From: Bacteroidales bacterium
GTDB taxonomy: Bacteria; Bacteroidota; Bacteroidia; Bacteroidales; P3
DNA: 64,000 nt
Direction of reading: 5' to 3'
NCBI GenBank assembly: GCA_016292015.1
Contig: JAEEZY010000001.1
Location: 1-64,000, forward strand
Within the stretch, counting starts at the first letter, position 1. Every line of letters starts with the position of its first letter. The position numbers were made by a program, and so were the translations under genes. This document shows, piece by piece, positions 24,295 to 33,706 of this stretch. The notes beneath the pieces were generated by a model. That model had not been told where the DNA came from. It did no database searches and worked only from the letters and a program-made list of their open reading frames with translations.

Positions 24295-25128
24295 CTAATG
24301 CAACTTGGCACCCCATAGCAGTTTGTTCTGCAACGCCGTGAAGAAATTCTGCCCAGGTAGTCGAATCAACCGCAACGCGTGCGGATGGCGACACACTTTA
24401 ACTTCCGAGCCACCACGTATCACACAAGATGACGAGTCGGTGCCCAACGTCAGCTCGTCGCACGACTCGTCAGGCAGAAGACTGATGCACACTTTATCAG
24501 ATAGCACTATAGGTCTGAGAGTCAATGTGTGAGCCCCGATAGGGGTTATGACAAGCGAACCCGAGTCGGGCGTAAGAATCGGACCTCCGCAACTCAGCGA
24601 GTATGCCGTAGAACCCGTGGGAGTGGCTACTATCAAACCGTCACCGCTGTAGTTTGCCAGATACTGGTTGTCAACATAGACCCTCACCCTTAACAAGGCA
24701 CTTCCCAACGGACGATGCAGATAGACCTCGTTAAGCACAAACCCCGGCATCTTACCTTCGGGAGCCTCGGCCTCCACTTTCAGCAGGGTGCGCGTTTCGA
24801 CGTTATAGTCACCGTTTTTCAGACAGTCAGCCATAAGTTCCACATCGTCGCGGTTGGCCGATGTCAGAAACCCCAGATGGCCGAAATTGACACCAAGCAC
24901 CGGGATATTGCTGTCGCCGAGTAGATGTACCGACGACAGTAACGTACCGTCGCCGCCTACCGAAATCAACATGTCGAGCCCATCAGGCAACGCCCTGTTT
25001 ACGCTCCCTACTATTTCTTCTGTCTCGATGCCACGCGAGCCAAGACGCTCTGCAAGCAAGGCTGTCGCTTCCTGATTGGGTGTTCTGGTGTAAAGTGCTA
25101 TTTTCATGTTTTCATTGTTTTCTGGCAT
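24295..25128 (-). CDS. nadK: NAD kinase
   Basis: 277 residues if it starts at the ATG of the TAATG that overlaps the preceding stop; the ATG at 25107 (MKIALYTRTP) is an alternative typical of the family. Key motifs are SVGGDGTLLSS, NFGHLGFLTSANRDD, the glycine-rich TGSTAYSLSCGGPI and the C-terminal strand bundle. The enzyme phosphorylates NAD to NADP in the cytoplasm using ATP or polyphosphate. The stop-start overlap with the upstream T9SS cargo gene suggests translational coupling between functionally unrelated genes. Confidence 0.95.
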   Translation of the reverse strand: MPENNENMKIALYTRTPNQEATALLAERLGSRGIETEEIVGSVNRALPDGLDMLISVGGDGTLLSSVHLLGDSNIPVLGVNFGHLGFLTSANRDDVELMADCLKNGDYNVETRTLLKVEAEAPEGKMPGFVLNEVYLHRPLGSALLRVRVYVDNQYLANYSGDGLIVATPTGSTAYSLSCGGPILTPDSGSLVITPIGAHTLTLRPIVLSDKVCISLLPDESCDELTLGTDSSSCVIRGGSEVKVCRHPHALRLIRLPGQNFFTALQNKLLWGAKLH

Positions 25129-26297
25129 TACTTTAACAGCAACAGCTGTCCTTTCCTAACCTGTTGGACCCCACCAACACTGTAAAAAAGTAAATATACA
25201 TACGCACCGCCCTGTAGTTCGCGTCCGTTGTGATGACCGGTGAAAGCCTCAGCCGGATTCTCACTGCGAAACACCCTACGGCCAGTACGGCAAAAGATGT
25301 CGAGACGGTAACCGCTCACACCCTCAGGGAGAACGCCAGTAGGACAAGGCAAAAACCTGTCGTTGGGCGGTTGTCCGTATATCAACGCATTAGGCAAGGC
25401 GAAGAGGTCGCTGTCAGGGTCAATATCTCCATGATGAGACTGTCCACATTCAACATTAGAGGTGTCGCCTACCGCCACGGAGGCGGTATTAGAATAGGCA
25501 AAAAGCCCCGACTCGAGACCACTCACACACAATCTGAAATAACAGCTGTCGTACACATCCTCAGGCATAGGAATACGTAATGAGTTGCCCGATGTAGAGT
25601 CGGCAAGACGCCATACGTAAGGCCTGCCAAGAGAATAATACAGGCAATACTTTCCCATCCCGCCCGGCATGTTCCTATAGTCGTTCCACCGCGCTGTGAG
25701 CGTACCACCACAACTGTCGGCACTAGTGACGAGATGCAGGTTGTTGCACGGGAGCGAAAGCTGGCTTGGATTGCCACAGCTATCCACCGCGAAGATTCGG
25801 AACGTTATAGGTGCGTCGTGATATTCTACCGCATAACGCGTGCCATAAACGGTGTCAGGCGACACACAGGGGCTTCCAGTGCATATAATATATGCGGCGA
25901 CATCCTCAGATTTCGACGGCAGCCAACTAACGACAACACTGTCAGCAAGCGAATCCACCGACACTATCTGTATATCCGAGTGCAACGGCGGTACAGCGTC
26001 TGCAAACCATACCGACGTCTCAATCATCGCTCCGCCCCCGTATATCAATCGGTAATGCAGAGTGTCACCACACAACGCCCGTCGGAGTGTATCGCGATAT
26101 GCCGTCCCATCCACCGCACCAAGCGATGTATAGCTTTCATCCTGCGGCAGACGGCGCAGAAGCTCCAACGGGCCGCTCACGTCACGCCAACGCAATTCCA
26201 CATACATACCCTCCCTTACCTGGGCGCCTATCTGCTGGGCAAACGCCTGCGACCCGGTGAAAACAAAGAGCAATAATATGTAGAGTATTCGACGCAA
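25128..26297 (-). CDS. secreted protein with Fn3-like domains and T9SS type B sorting domain
   Basis: 389 residues with a signal peptide ending AFAQ (about 21). The middle contains two or three fibronectin-III-like stretches (VVVSWLPSKSEDVAAYIICTG quoted in part as VSWLPSKSEDVAAY; LTARWNDYRNMPGG). The C-terminal about 90 residues (ALPNALIYGQPPNDRF to VRKGQLLLLK) are a gliding-motility-type CHU_C domain, the type B T9SS signal. Type B cargos are usually kept at the surface or bound to gliding filaments. It is followed by nadK with TAATG coupling and preceded by the ABC exporter gene by 20 bases. The ligand is unknown. Confidence 0.82.
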   Translation of the reverse strand: MRRILYILLLFVFTGSQAFAQQIGAQVREGMYVELRWRDVSGPLELLRRLPQDESYTSLGAVDGTAYRDTLRRALCGDTLHYRLIYGGGAMIETSVWFADAVPPLHSDIQIVSVDSLADSVVVSWLPSKSEDVAAYIICTGSPCVSPDTVYGTRYAVEYHDAPITFRIFAVDSCGNPSQLSLPCNNLHLVTSADSCGGTLTARWNDYRNMPGGMGKYCLYYSLGRPYVWRLADSTSGNSLRIPMPEDVYDSCYFRLCVSGLESGLFAYSNTASVAVGDTSNVECGQSHHGDIDPDSDLFALPNALIYGQPPNDRFLPCPTGVLPEGVSGYRLDIFCRTGRRVFRSENPAEAFTGHHNGRELQGGAYVYLLFYSVGGVQQVRKGQLLLLK

Positions 26298-26317
26298 AAT
26301 ACTATTAGATTGTAAAA

Positions 26318-28162
26318 CTATACACTATTGACCATTCTGTGATATATGCCGCCTAAGGCAAGAAGCTCTTCATGCGTACCAAGTTCCGCCACACGACCTT
26401 TGTCGATCACCACAATCTGGTCAGCGTTACGCACCGTTGAAAGACGATGAGCGATGACCACTGCCGTACGCCCTTTCAACAACGTGTCTATGCTGTGCTG
26501 CACCTGCTGCTCCGCCTCAGAATCCAGAGCACTTGTTGCCTCGTCGAAGATAAGCAAGTCAGGGTTTCTCAGCACAGCCCTGGCTATGCATAGCCTCTGG
26601 CGCTGCCCACCGCTCAACATCGCACCACCGTCGCCAACATAAGAATCGTATCCCTCAGGCATAGCGCAGATGAAGTCGTGAGCATCGGCTATCCGAGCCG
26701 CCTCTTCGATTTGTTTTCGGGAAGCCTTCGGCATACCGTAGGCGATATTGTTAGCCACAGTGTCGTTGAAAAGCTGCGGCTCCTGAGCAACTACTCCTAT
26801 CCTGGCACGCCACGACGCAAGGGAATAATCACGTATGTCACGCCCATCAACCGAAATGCGCCCCTCAGTGGGTTCATAAAACCGCAGCAAAAGGTTGGCT
26901 ATTGTTGACTTGCCGCTGCCCGACATGCCTACTATGGCGGTGGTCTTGCCGTTGGCAATGTGCAAATCGACACCACTCAAAGCATGCACCATGTTTTCCT
27001 CCGATTCCTCATTCTGACTTGGATACTCCATTGCGACACCCTCGAACGCTATGGTGCCGATATGCTGTATGGCAGGCTTTGCGTCGTCCCGCGCCTCTAT
27101 CGAACTGTCGTCCAGGAAGTCGATAATCCTCGTCACACACCCCTCACCACGACGTATCTGTGCAACCGACGTAGCAAGGCTTTTGGCCGGCGGAAGCATG
27201 AGAACGAACAACATCAGATACGAAACGAAGAGCTCGGCCGTAAGCATGCTGCCGCCCCTGATAACAAGCACCGTGCCAAACAGCAGCACGGCAACCACCA
27301 CCGTGCTTCCCAAGAATTCGCTTACAGGCGAGGCTGCATGAATGCGTCGCAACATTGCCGTACGACGACGAGTATAGTCACGGTTGAGCGACTGATAGCG
27401 TTTGTTTGAAAAGTCGATGGCGTTGAAAGCCTTAATGACACGCAAGCCACGTATGGCTTCCTCGGTGAGCGAGAGCAGGGTACCCCCCTGGTCCTGCACC
27501 TCTTTCGACTTGCGTTTCAGCCGACGCGAAATGGAAGAGATGACCAGCGAGATGACAGGAATTGAAACCAGAACCACGCCCGTGAGACGCGCATCTATAT
27601 AAAAGAGCATAAGGAGGTAGAGCACCAACGTGACCACCGACGAAACGAGCGTATGGATTGACACCAACACATTTTCCTCGTACTCTACAATGTCGTTGCC
27701 GAAGCGAGAAAGCACATCGCCTTCACGCCGGCTCGAATAGTAGCCGACCGATAGACGCATTGCCTTTGTGAACAAGTCGTTGCGTATGTCACGCGTCACA
27801 CGGTTGCGCATCACTCCCGCCACGACGGCAGACAGGTAGCCGAAGAGGTTTTTGAAGAAAAAAAGCACAATCAGCAAGGCCGCAAACAGCCACAGTGCCA
27901 CAGACTTGCCGAGAGCTATCATCCAAACATACAACGCTTCCAAAGCCTGACTTATGAGGTTTCCCCCTTGAGTCGGCATCGGCGAGTCGGGTTCAAAGAG
28001 AAGTTTCAGGAAATCGGCCACACTCAAAGCCGTCGCCATCATGAAGACCGTGCTCAATACAACAAACAAGCCATACACCGCTATGCGGGCGGCGTATGGC
28101 TTGAGGTAGCTGACAGTAAATCTCGTTTCTTTGCGGCGCGGCATTGGTTTCGTTGGTTTCAC
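26318..28162 (-). CDS. MsbA-like ABC exporter (fused permease and ATPase)
   Basis: 614 residues. The N-terminal six-helix exporter domain (about 20-330) is followed by the nucleotide-binding domain with Walker A GMSGSGKST, Q loop AQEPQLFND, signature LSGGQRQRLCIARA, Walker B LLIFDEATSALD and the switch His in AHRLSTV. Half-transporters of this type dimerise and move lipids, lipid A or peptides across the inner membrane. Its start overlaps the purB stop by 4 bases. No peptidase domain is present, so a bacteriocin exporter is unlikely; lipid flipping is the best inference. Confidence 0.9.
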   Translation of the reverse strand: MKPTKPMPRRKETRFTVSYLKPYAARIAVYGLFVVLSTVFMMATALSVADFLKLLFEPDSPMPTQGGNLISQALEALYVWMIALGKSVALWLFAALLIVLFFFKNLFGYLSAVVAGVMRNRVTRDIRNDLFTKAMRLSVGYYSSRREGDVLSRFGNDIVEYEENVLVSIHTLVSSVVTLVLYLLMLFYIDARLTGVVLVSIPVISLVISSISRRLKRKSKEVQDQGGTLLSLTEEAIRGLRVIKAFNAIDFSNKRYQSLNRDYTRRRTAMLRRIHAASPVSEFLGSTVVVAVLLFGTVLVIRGGSMLTAELFVSYLMLFVLMLPPAKSLATSVAQIRRGEGCVTRIIDFLDDSSIEARDDAKPAIQHIGTIAFEGVAMEYPSQNEESEENMVHALSGVDLHIANGKTTAIVGMSGSGKSTIANLLLRFYEPTEGRISVDGRDIRDYSLASWRARIGVVAQEPQLFNDTVANNIAYGMPKASRKQIEEAARIADAHDFICAMPEGYDSYVGDGGAMLSGGQRQRLCIARAVLRNPDLLIFDEATSALDSEAEQQVQHSIDTLLKGRTAVVIAHRLSTVRNADQIVVIDKGRVAELGTHEELLALGGIYHRMVNSV

Positions 28163-29490
28163 TCGCAGGCGTAGCCTGTATAGTTGCTAGGCGTTACAGC
28201 ACGTATTCTGGACTTGACCTCTTCATCGACATCAAGCCCGTCGACGAAAGTCTCTATGGTCTGCTGAGTCACATGCTCGTTGGTGCGTGTGAGCTGTTTC
28301 AGCGCCTCGTATGGGTTGGGATAGGCCACACTGCGCAGAATCGTCTGTATAGCTTCGGCCACGACTGCCCAGTTACGCTCAAGGTCGGCTTTTATCGACT
28401 CTTCGTGGAGCAAAAGCTTGCCCACCCCTTTCTCTATCGACGCAAGGGCGATAAGCACGTGACCCAGCGGCACACCGATGTTGCGGCTGACGGTAGAGTC
28501 GGTCAAATCGCGCTGCAGACGCGAGATAGGCAGCTTATGACTCAGATGCTCCAATATGGCGTTGGCAAGGCCTAAATTGCCTTCGGCGTTCTCAAAATCT
28601 ATGGGGTTCACCTTATGCGGCATGGCAGACGAGCCCACTTCGCCAGCCTTGATTTTCTGCTTGAAATATTCCATCGAGACATACGACCATATATCACGGC
28701 AGAAGTCTATCAGAATGACATTCAACCGCTTGCAGCAGTCGAAATAGGCCGCCATATTGTCGTAGTTCTCAATCTGAGTGGTAAGTTGCTGGCGTTCAAG
28801 ACCAAGATGGTCCTTCACGAAGCGATTGCCAAAGGACACCCAGTCAATTCCAGGGTAAGCCACCCTGTGAGCGTTGAAGTTGCCCGTAGCGCCGCCGAAT
28901 TTGGCGCTGAACGGAATCTGCTGCATCTGTTTCAGCTGATTGCGCATACGATAGGCAAAAACGGCTATCTCCTTGCCCAACCCGGTGGGCGAAGCCGGCT
29001 GACCGTGGGTGTGAGCCAGCATCGGGATATTCTTCCACTCCTTGGCGCGTTCCTCTATCAGGTCGGCAATCTTTTCATAGCACGGCAAGACGACCTGCTC
29101 GTGGCACTCCTTGATAGACAGGGGCACCGAAGTGTTGTTGATGTCCTGGGATGTGAGGCCAAAGTGGATAAACTCTTTCAGGTCGGCCAGCTGCATCTGG
29201 TCGAAACGACGCTTAATAAAATACTCCACGGCCTTGACGTCGTGGTTGGTGGTCTTTTCTATCTCTTTGATTTCGAGCGCATCTTCGTCCTTAAAAGTGC
29301 GATATATCTCTCTTAACTGTTCAGCTTTGTCGAACGGCTTGCCAAGCTGCTGCATAAGGGCGATGAAATACTCAATCTCCACCCTCACCCTGTAGCGTAT
29401 CAGGGCTTTTTCAGAGAAATAGGAGGCCAGTTGCTCCACTTTTCCACGGTAACGACCGTCGATAGGGGAAATAGCATCAAGTGTGGTCAT
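28159..29490 (-). CDS. purB: adenylosuccinate lyase
   Basis: 443 residues, near the usual length of the E. coli-type long form. The fumarase-superfamily signature is SSAMPHKVNPIDFENAEGN, with the catalytic Ser in its flexible loop, and the N-terminus LDAISPIDGRYRGKV is diagnostic of PurB. It performs two beta-eliminations of fumarate in purine synthesis (SAICAR to AICAR, adenylosuccinate to AMP). It is coupled by an ATGA overlap with the ABC exporter and follows murA by about 50 bases. Confidence 0.97.
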   Translation of the reverse strand: MTTLDAISPIDGRYRGKVEQLASYFSEKALIRYRVRVEIEYFIALMQQLGKPFDKAEQLREIYRTFKDEDALEIKEIEKTTNHDVKAVEYFIKRRFDQMQLADLKEFIHFGLTSQDINNTSVPLSIKECHEQVVLPCYEKIADLIEERAKEWKNIPMLAHTHGQPASPTGLGKEIAVFAYRMRNQLKQMQQIPFSAKFGGATGNFNAHRVAYPGIDWVSFGNRFVKDHLGLERQQLTTQIENYDNMAAYFDCCKRLNVILIDFCRDIWSYVSMEYFKQKIKAGEVGSSAMPHKVNPIDFENAEGNLGLANAILEHLSHKLPISRLQRDLTDSTVSRNIGVPLGHVLIALASIEKGVGKLLLHEESIKADLERNWAVVAEAIQTILRSVAYPNPYEALKQLTRTNEHVTQQTIETFVDGLDVDEEVKSRIRAVTPSNYTGYACE

Positions 29491-29541
29491 AGTTACTTTG
29501 ATATTTGATAGTTGACTATATTATCCGAAAATTGTGTAATT

Positions 29542-30927
29542 CTAACTTATCCGTTTAATATTGGCACCGAGACGGCGCAGACGCTCGTCGATATGCTGGT
29601 AGCCGCGGTCGATCTGCTCGATGTTGTCGATACGGCTCACCCCTTCGGCGCTGAGAGCCGCAAGCAGCAGCGCCACGCCAGCGCGGATATCGGGCGAGGT
29701 CATACGGACACCTCTGAGCCTGTGGGTGTGGTCGAGCCCGATGACAGTGGCCCTATGCGGGTCGCAGAGGATTATCTGAGCGCCCATGTCTATGAGCTTA
29801 TCGACAAAGAACAGGCGGCTTTCGAACATCTTCTGATGAATCAGCACGCTGCCCTTGCATTGAGTGGCCACCACCAAAGCAATACTCACCAAGTCGGGAG
29901 TGAAGCCCGGCCAAGGGGCGTCGGCAATAGTCATAATCGAGCCGTCCATGAAACGCTCTATCTCGTAGCTGTCACGGCGTGGCACATAGAGGTCGTCGCC
30001 TTTCTGCCATATCTCGATTCCAAGGCGGCGGAAGACCTGCGGAATAAGTCCAAGATGCTGCACTTGGGCGTTCTTTATGGTGAGGTCGCTCTGAGTCATA
30101 GCCGCCATACCGATGAAGCTACCCACCTCGATCATGTCGGGCAGGAGGCGATGGTTGCAGCCGTGCAGGGATTTGACACCCGTTATTTTCAGGAGATTAG
30201 ACCCCACGCCCTCGATATGCGCGCCCATGTTGTTGAGCATACCGCACAACTGATAGACATAGGGCTCGCAGGCGGCGTTCATGATGGTGGTCTCGCCTTC
30301 TGCCATCACCGCAGCCATCACTATGTTGGCGGTGCCAGTGACGCTGGCCTCGTCGAGCAGCATATACCTTCCCTTCAAGCCATGCTTGGCTTCGACCACG
30401 AAACCCATGGAACTGGTCTTGATTCTGTTGCCGCTCTTCTTGCCGACACCATACTCTTTATACTCCACTTTGGCACCGAGCATCTCCATACCTGTAAAAT
30501 GCGTGTCGAGACGCCTGCGCCCAATCTTGTCGCCACCAGGTTGAGGCACCACCGCCTTGCCAAACCGCGCCAGCAGGGGGCCCACAAGCATTATGCTGCC
30601 CCTCAACGCCGTAGCCTTCTCGGTGAACTCGCGGCTTTCGAGCGCCGCAATGTCTATATTCTTGGCGCGGAACGAGAAACAGCGGCAGCCGTCGCCTTCA
30701 GCCGCAAGCTGCACTGCTTCTTTTTTCAGCTCCTTGACCTCGACACCTATCAGAACCAGCAGCTCGATAAGGCGGTTCACGTCGCGTATGTCGGGTATGT
30801 TGTCAATAATGACTTCGTCTTCCGTCAGCAAAACTGCGCAGATAACCTGCAAGGCCTCGTTTTTTGCACCCTGCGGCTCAATGTCACCTTTGAGGCGGTG
30901 ACCTCCAATTATCTCGAAACTACTCAT
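29542..30927 (-). CDS. murA: UDP-N-acetylglucosamine 1-carboxyvinyltransferase with Asp in the catalytic loop
   Basis: 461 residues from ATG 30927; longer upstream frames run into the DUF4290 gene. The EPSP-synthase fold is complete, with GAKNEALQVICAVLL near the start and SFIGMAAMTQSDLTI. The mobile active-site loop reads PQPGGDKIGRRRLD, so the residue equivalent to Cys115 of the E. coli enzyme is Asp133. The Cys is the target of fosfomycin, and Asp forms occur in other bacteria with intrinsic resistance while keeping activity. MurA makes the first committed precursor of peptidoglycan. The start overlaps the DUF4290 stop by 8 bases. Confidence 0.96.
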   Translation of the reverse strand: MSSFEIIGGHRLKGDIEPQGAKNEALQVICAVLLTEDEVIIDNIPDIRDVNRLIELLVLIGVEVKELKKEAVQLAAEGDGCRCFSFRAKNIDIAALESREFTEKATALRGSIMLVGPLLARFGKAVVPQPGGDKIGRRRLDTHFTGMEMLGAKVEYKEYGVGKKSGNRIKTSSMGFVVEAKHGLKGRYMLLDEASVTGTANIVMAAVMAEGETTIMNAACEPYVYQLCGMLNNMGAHIEGVGSNLLKITGVKSLHGCNHRLLPDMIEVGSFIGMAAMTQSDLTIKNAQVQHLGLIPQVFRRLGIEIWQKGDDLYVPRRDSYEIERFMDGSIMTIADAPWPGFTPDLVSIALVVATQCKGSVLIHQKMFESRLFFVDKLIDMGAQIILCDPHRATVIGLDHTHRLRGVRMTSPDIRAGVALLLAALSAEGVSRIDNIEQIDRGYQHIDERLRRLGANIKRIS

Positions 30928-31522
30928 CGCCAGCCTTGTTTTCTTGCTTGTTTTCGACCTGTTCCTGCTGCTTGACGCTTGCAAAACCCTTGCGGTAGTC
31001 AAGCACCCCGTCGCTCATCTCGTACAACTGGTTATATATGGCCTCGGAGGCAGAGACGGAATTGTTCCAACTGTTATAACTCCTTTTCATAGCCTCCACC
31101 AACTGAGAGACCAGCTCGTCGCGCTCGGCACCCTCAGCCATCGACTTGGCCTTTTCGATGAGCGACTCGACAGTACGCCCATAATGGCGGTATTTGAGTC
31201 TTTGTTTCTTGTACTGCAAATGGCGCGGGCGCATCTCCATTTCCGTTTCGGGCTTGACCTCGGGCTTCTTGCCAGCCCAAACGGGCCAATCGACATCGAG
31301 CTCCCAGTCGGACAGCACCATCATGTGATCCCACATACGGCGTTTCCAACCGGCGTTTTCGCGGCTTCTGGGCACCACCCTCGACATCATCTCGACTATC
31401 GTCTGAGCCGCCAAATTGCGTTCTTCACGGTTCTCTATGGTTTTTGCTTTTTGGATGAGGCCTTCTATGCCGCGGCCATAATCCATGAATTTTAGTTTTT
31501 TGCGCTGAGTATTGTATCTCAT
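30920..31522 (-). CDS. DUF4290 protein with internal duplication
   Basis: 200 residues, cytoplasmic, no signal. DUF4290 is a Bacteroidetes family of unknown function that often precedes murA, as here. Two related halves are visible: residues about 1-45 (RKKLKFMDYGRGIEGLIQKA) and about 103-150 (KQRLKYRHYGRTVESLIEKA), each with a YGR-hinge and a helix that follows. A basic, tryptophan-rich middle segment (WKRRMWDHMMVLSDWELDVDW) joins them. The tail is Glu/Lys/Gln rich. The coupling to murA suggests a role linked to cell-wall synthesis, but this is inference from gene order only. Confidence 0.85.
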   Translation of the reverse strand: MRYNTQRKKLKFMDYGRGIEGLIQKAKTIENREERNLAAQTIVEMMSRVVPRSRENAGWKRRMWDHMMVLSDWELDVDWPVWAGKKPEVKPETEMEMRPRHLQYKKQRLKYRHYGRTVESLIEKAKSMAEGAERDELVSQLVEAMKRSYNSWNNSVSASEAIYNQLYEMSDGVLDYRKGFASVKQQEQVENKQENKAGDE

Positions 31523-31531
31523 GTTGTTAGA

Positions 31532-32227
31532 TTAATAATAGAATCCGAAGCTGCGACCGAATCCGTAGTGGAACGAGTCGCCATACCAAAAGGAGTCGCC
31601 CCAGCAGGGGTCGTAGAGGTAGGGGCTGTAGAGGTAGGGGGCCATCAAACCACCTTTGTCGTTGATGTAGGAGAGGTGGAATCCCAGCATATTGCCGCGT
31701 CTGGTGCGGTAACGCAACTCGGCGCTGAACGCCGTAGCGCTGACCGAACCGTCGCCTGCGCCATACCACGGGACGAAATCGAGCGTGCCGCCGATATGGA
31801 GCAAGGAGGCCGCAAGCCAAAGCCGCTCGTTGACCTGGTATTCTCCGGCGATGTAGGCCTGGTATAGCCTCGTGCCGCTGCGTCGAGGGGCGAGGCTACG
31901 ACCACCACGGGCATCGAAGCCATAGTCGCGGCCAAGGCTGAAACCCTCGGTCAACTTGACCCCGGCGCTGAGCGAGAACCTGTCGTTGAAATGGTACCGC
32001 ACCTCGGGAGCCACTCCCGTGAAAGCATACCCCCTGCCGAAAATATTTCCCACACCGGCCTCGAATGTCATACGGCAGTCGATTTTGTTGTGCCTCAACG
32101 GACGGAGGTCGACACTGTCTTGCGAAAAAACCACCATCGGGGACATGGCAACCACAACAACCAACAAAACCACCCACATCTTTCCCGACACAGAAAAAAA
32201 CGATGCTATGTTTTTTATTATGTTCAT
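31532..32227 (-). CDS. predicted outer-membrane beta-barrel protein
   Basis: 231 residues. A hydrophobic signal segment (about 17-37, ending VVFSQ) suggests either the ATG at 32227 or the later Met17 as start. The mature protein has repeated amphipathic strands (DCRMTFEAGVGNIFG, RFSLSAGVKLTEGF, AFSAELRYRTRRGN) and ends in a Tyr- and Trp-rich tail (YLYSPYLYDPCWG, FHYGFGRSFGFYY), which is unusual. No enzymatic motif is present. It lies 9 bases before the DUF4290 gene, so it may share a transcript with DUF4290, murA and purB. Confidence 0.7.
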   Translation of the reverse strand: MNIIKNIASFFSVSGKMWVVLLVVVVAMSPMVVFSQDSVDLRPLRHNKIDCRMTFEAGVGNIFGRGYAFTGVAPEVRYHFNDRFSLSAGVKLTEGFSLGRDYGFDARGGRSLAPRRSGTRLYQAYIAGEYQVNERLWLAASLLHIGGTLDFVPWYGAGDGSVSATAFSAELRYRTRRGNMLGFHLSYINDKGGLMAPYLYSPYLYDPCWGDSFWYGDSFHYGFGRSFGFYY

Positions 32228-32257
32228 CTTTTTAATAACGACGAAACGGTTTTTTTA

Positions 32258-32290
32258 TTGAGTCGAGCGATTTTCGATTATTCGACTCAA
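32258..32290. repeat. 9-bp inverted repeat upstream of the barrel gene
   Basis: TTGAGTCGA (32258-32266) and TCGACTCAA (32282-32290) form a perfect inverted repeat with a 15-nt spacer, about 30-60 bases before the ATG at 32227. No T run follows on the minus strand, so it is more like an operator or 5'-UTR hairpin than a terminator. Confidence 0.45.
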
Positions 32291-32417
32291 GATGTCGTAA
32301 TCCTTGTCGAAACATATTATTATCTGTCAATTAACATATTAGGACACATAACAGGGATCTTTTTCCTCGACGAGAATTGCCTATTTCGCCCCGAAACGGA
32401 AAGCGAAGCCCCCTACC

Positions 32418-32723
32418 CTACTCTTCTATAGCTTCCAAAAGGAAACTTACCGGACGGAAGCCGTCGTTGCAACTTAGCATGGCGCTCTTCGGATTCTTCA
32501 TCCAGCCGTCGTAAAAATTTCCTCCCCCCTTGGACAACTCCTCGACAAATTCCTTTATCGACTTCCACGCCTCCTCACAAAATCCTTCGGGACGTTTTGC
32601 ATCCCTGCTCACCCACACCATACCTTCTCGAACATCGCAGGTGTGCTCGATGGGATTTTCATATTTCGCCTGAAGGTCGCGGTAGTCGGCACAGCGTATG
32701 GCGGTAATCTTAACAGCAAACAT
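32418..32723 (-). CDS. TIGR04076 family small protein
   Basis: 101 residues, cytoplasmic. The pattern KITAIRC near the start, followed by a GMVWVSRDAKRPEGFCEEAWKSI block, then FYDGWMKNPKSAMLSCNDGFRPVSF, matches TIGR04076, a family of small proteins of unknown function with conserved cysteines. It has its own position between the RluA enzyme and the barrel gene, with 60 bases to the former. No function can be assigned. Confidence 0.75.
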   Translation of the reverse strand: MFAVKITAIRCADYRDLQAKYENPIEHTCDVREGMVWVSRDAKRPEGFCEEAWKSIKEFVEELSKGGGNFYDGWMKNPKSAMLSCNDGFRPVSFLLEAIEE

Positions 32724-32785
32724 TTTTTAGTTATTTCATCAATTCAAATCCAACTCCACTCTGGTCGCAGGTCGCTCTTTGCAGG

Positions 32786-33661
32786 TCACTTCCCCACCTC
32801 CATCAACTTCTCGAACGCCGACGGATATGGGGTGGAGAACTGGAGTTTTTTGCCTGACACAGGATGGACGAAACAAAGCCTGAAAGCGTGGAGCGCCAAT
32901 CGGTTTATCGGGGCGGCGTCTTCTTTGTATCCATACATCGGGTCGTGCACCACCGGATGGCCGAGCTCACGCATCTGCACACGAATCTGGTTGCGCCGAC
33001 CAGTGTCGAGACGCAACTCGATAAGGGTGAACTTACGGCTGCGCCTCTTCACCATATAGTGAGTCACCGCCTTCTTCCCCCCGTTGTCGGTAGGCGACGA
33101 CAGCACACAGTATCTGCCGTCGGTCAACCAGGAGGTGATGGTGTCTTCCTTTTCTTCCAGCACACCCCACACCACAGCGACATACGCACGGTCGTACACT
33201 AACCCTTTCCAGTCTTCCTCGAATTTTCTCGACACCTCTTTGCTCTTCGCCACCAGCATCAATCCCGAGGTGTCGCGGTCGAGACGGTGCACCACATGGG
33301 CGCGGCATTGCTGATGAGTCGAATCGAAATATTGGTTCACTATGGAGATGGCTGTCCTGTCGGCAGGCTTGCTGCTGTACGACACCAAGCCCTCGTGTTT
33401 GTTTATGACCATCAGGTGCTTGTCCTCGTAAACGATGTCGATGTCTTTCGGCACGAAGCGCTCCTTGAATTTCTTGACACCTATGGTGACGGTCATTCCA
33501 GGCATCAAGGGGTAGTTGAACTGTGAGGTTTTCTTGCCGTCAACGCACACGCTGTGCGCCAGTATTTCTTTCACCTTCGAGCGGCTTGCCCCGTTGAATT
33601 TCTCGATCAGGAACGGGAGCAGCTCTATCGGTTTGTCGACTTTAAATTCTGTCTGATTCAT
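32786..33661 (-). CDS. RluA-family pseudouridine synthase
   Basis: 291 residues from ATG 33661; a TTG at 33703 is a weaker alternative. An N-terminal S4-like domain (IELLPFLIEKFNGASRSKVKEI in part: SRSKVKEILAHSVCVDG) precedes the catalytic domain with HRLDRDTSGLMLVAKS, whose Asp is the catalytic nucleophile, and RRNQIRVQMRELGHPVVHDPMYG. The RluA family isomerises uridines in 23S rRNA or tRNA; which site cannot be told. parS lies 46 bases upstream. Confidence 0.92.
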   Translation of the reverse strand: MNQTEFKVDKPIELLPFLIEKFNGASRSKVKEILAHSVCVDGKKTSQFNYPLMPGMTVTIGVKKFKERFVPKDIDIVYEDKHLMVINKHEGLVSYSSKPADRTAISIVNQYFDSTHQQCRAHVVHRLDRDTSGLMLVAKSKEVSRKFEEDWKGLVYDRAYVAVVWGVLEEKEDTITSWLTDGRYCVLSSPTDNGGKKAVTHYMVKRRSRKFTLIELRLDTGRRNQIRVQMRELGHPVVHDPMYGYKEDAAPINRLALHAFRLCFVHPVSGKKLQFSTPYPSAFEKLMEVGK

Positions 33662-33706
33662 CACTCTTGTCAAAATAATTTCCGAATATTTTACGAGACA
33701 CAAAAA

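Noticed and set aside
26318-28162. Bacteriocin or peptide exporter with peptidase domain
   Set aside because: There is no C39 peptidase domain and no small precursor gene nearby; it looks like an MsbA-type exporter.
29512-30975. 487-codon plus-strand gene
   Set aside because: It is the antisense shadow of murA, which has full family motifs.
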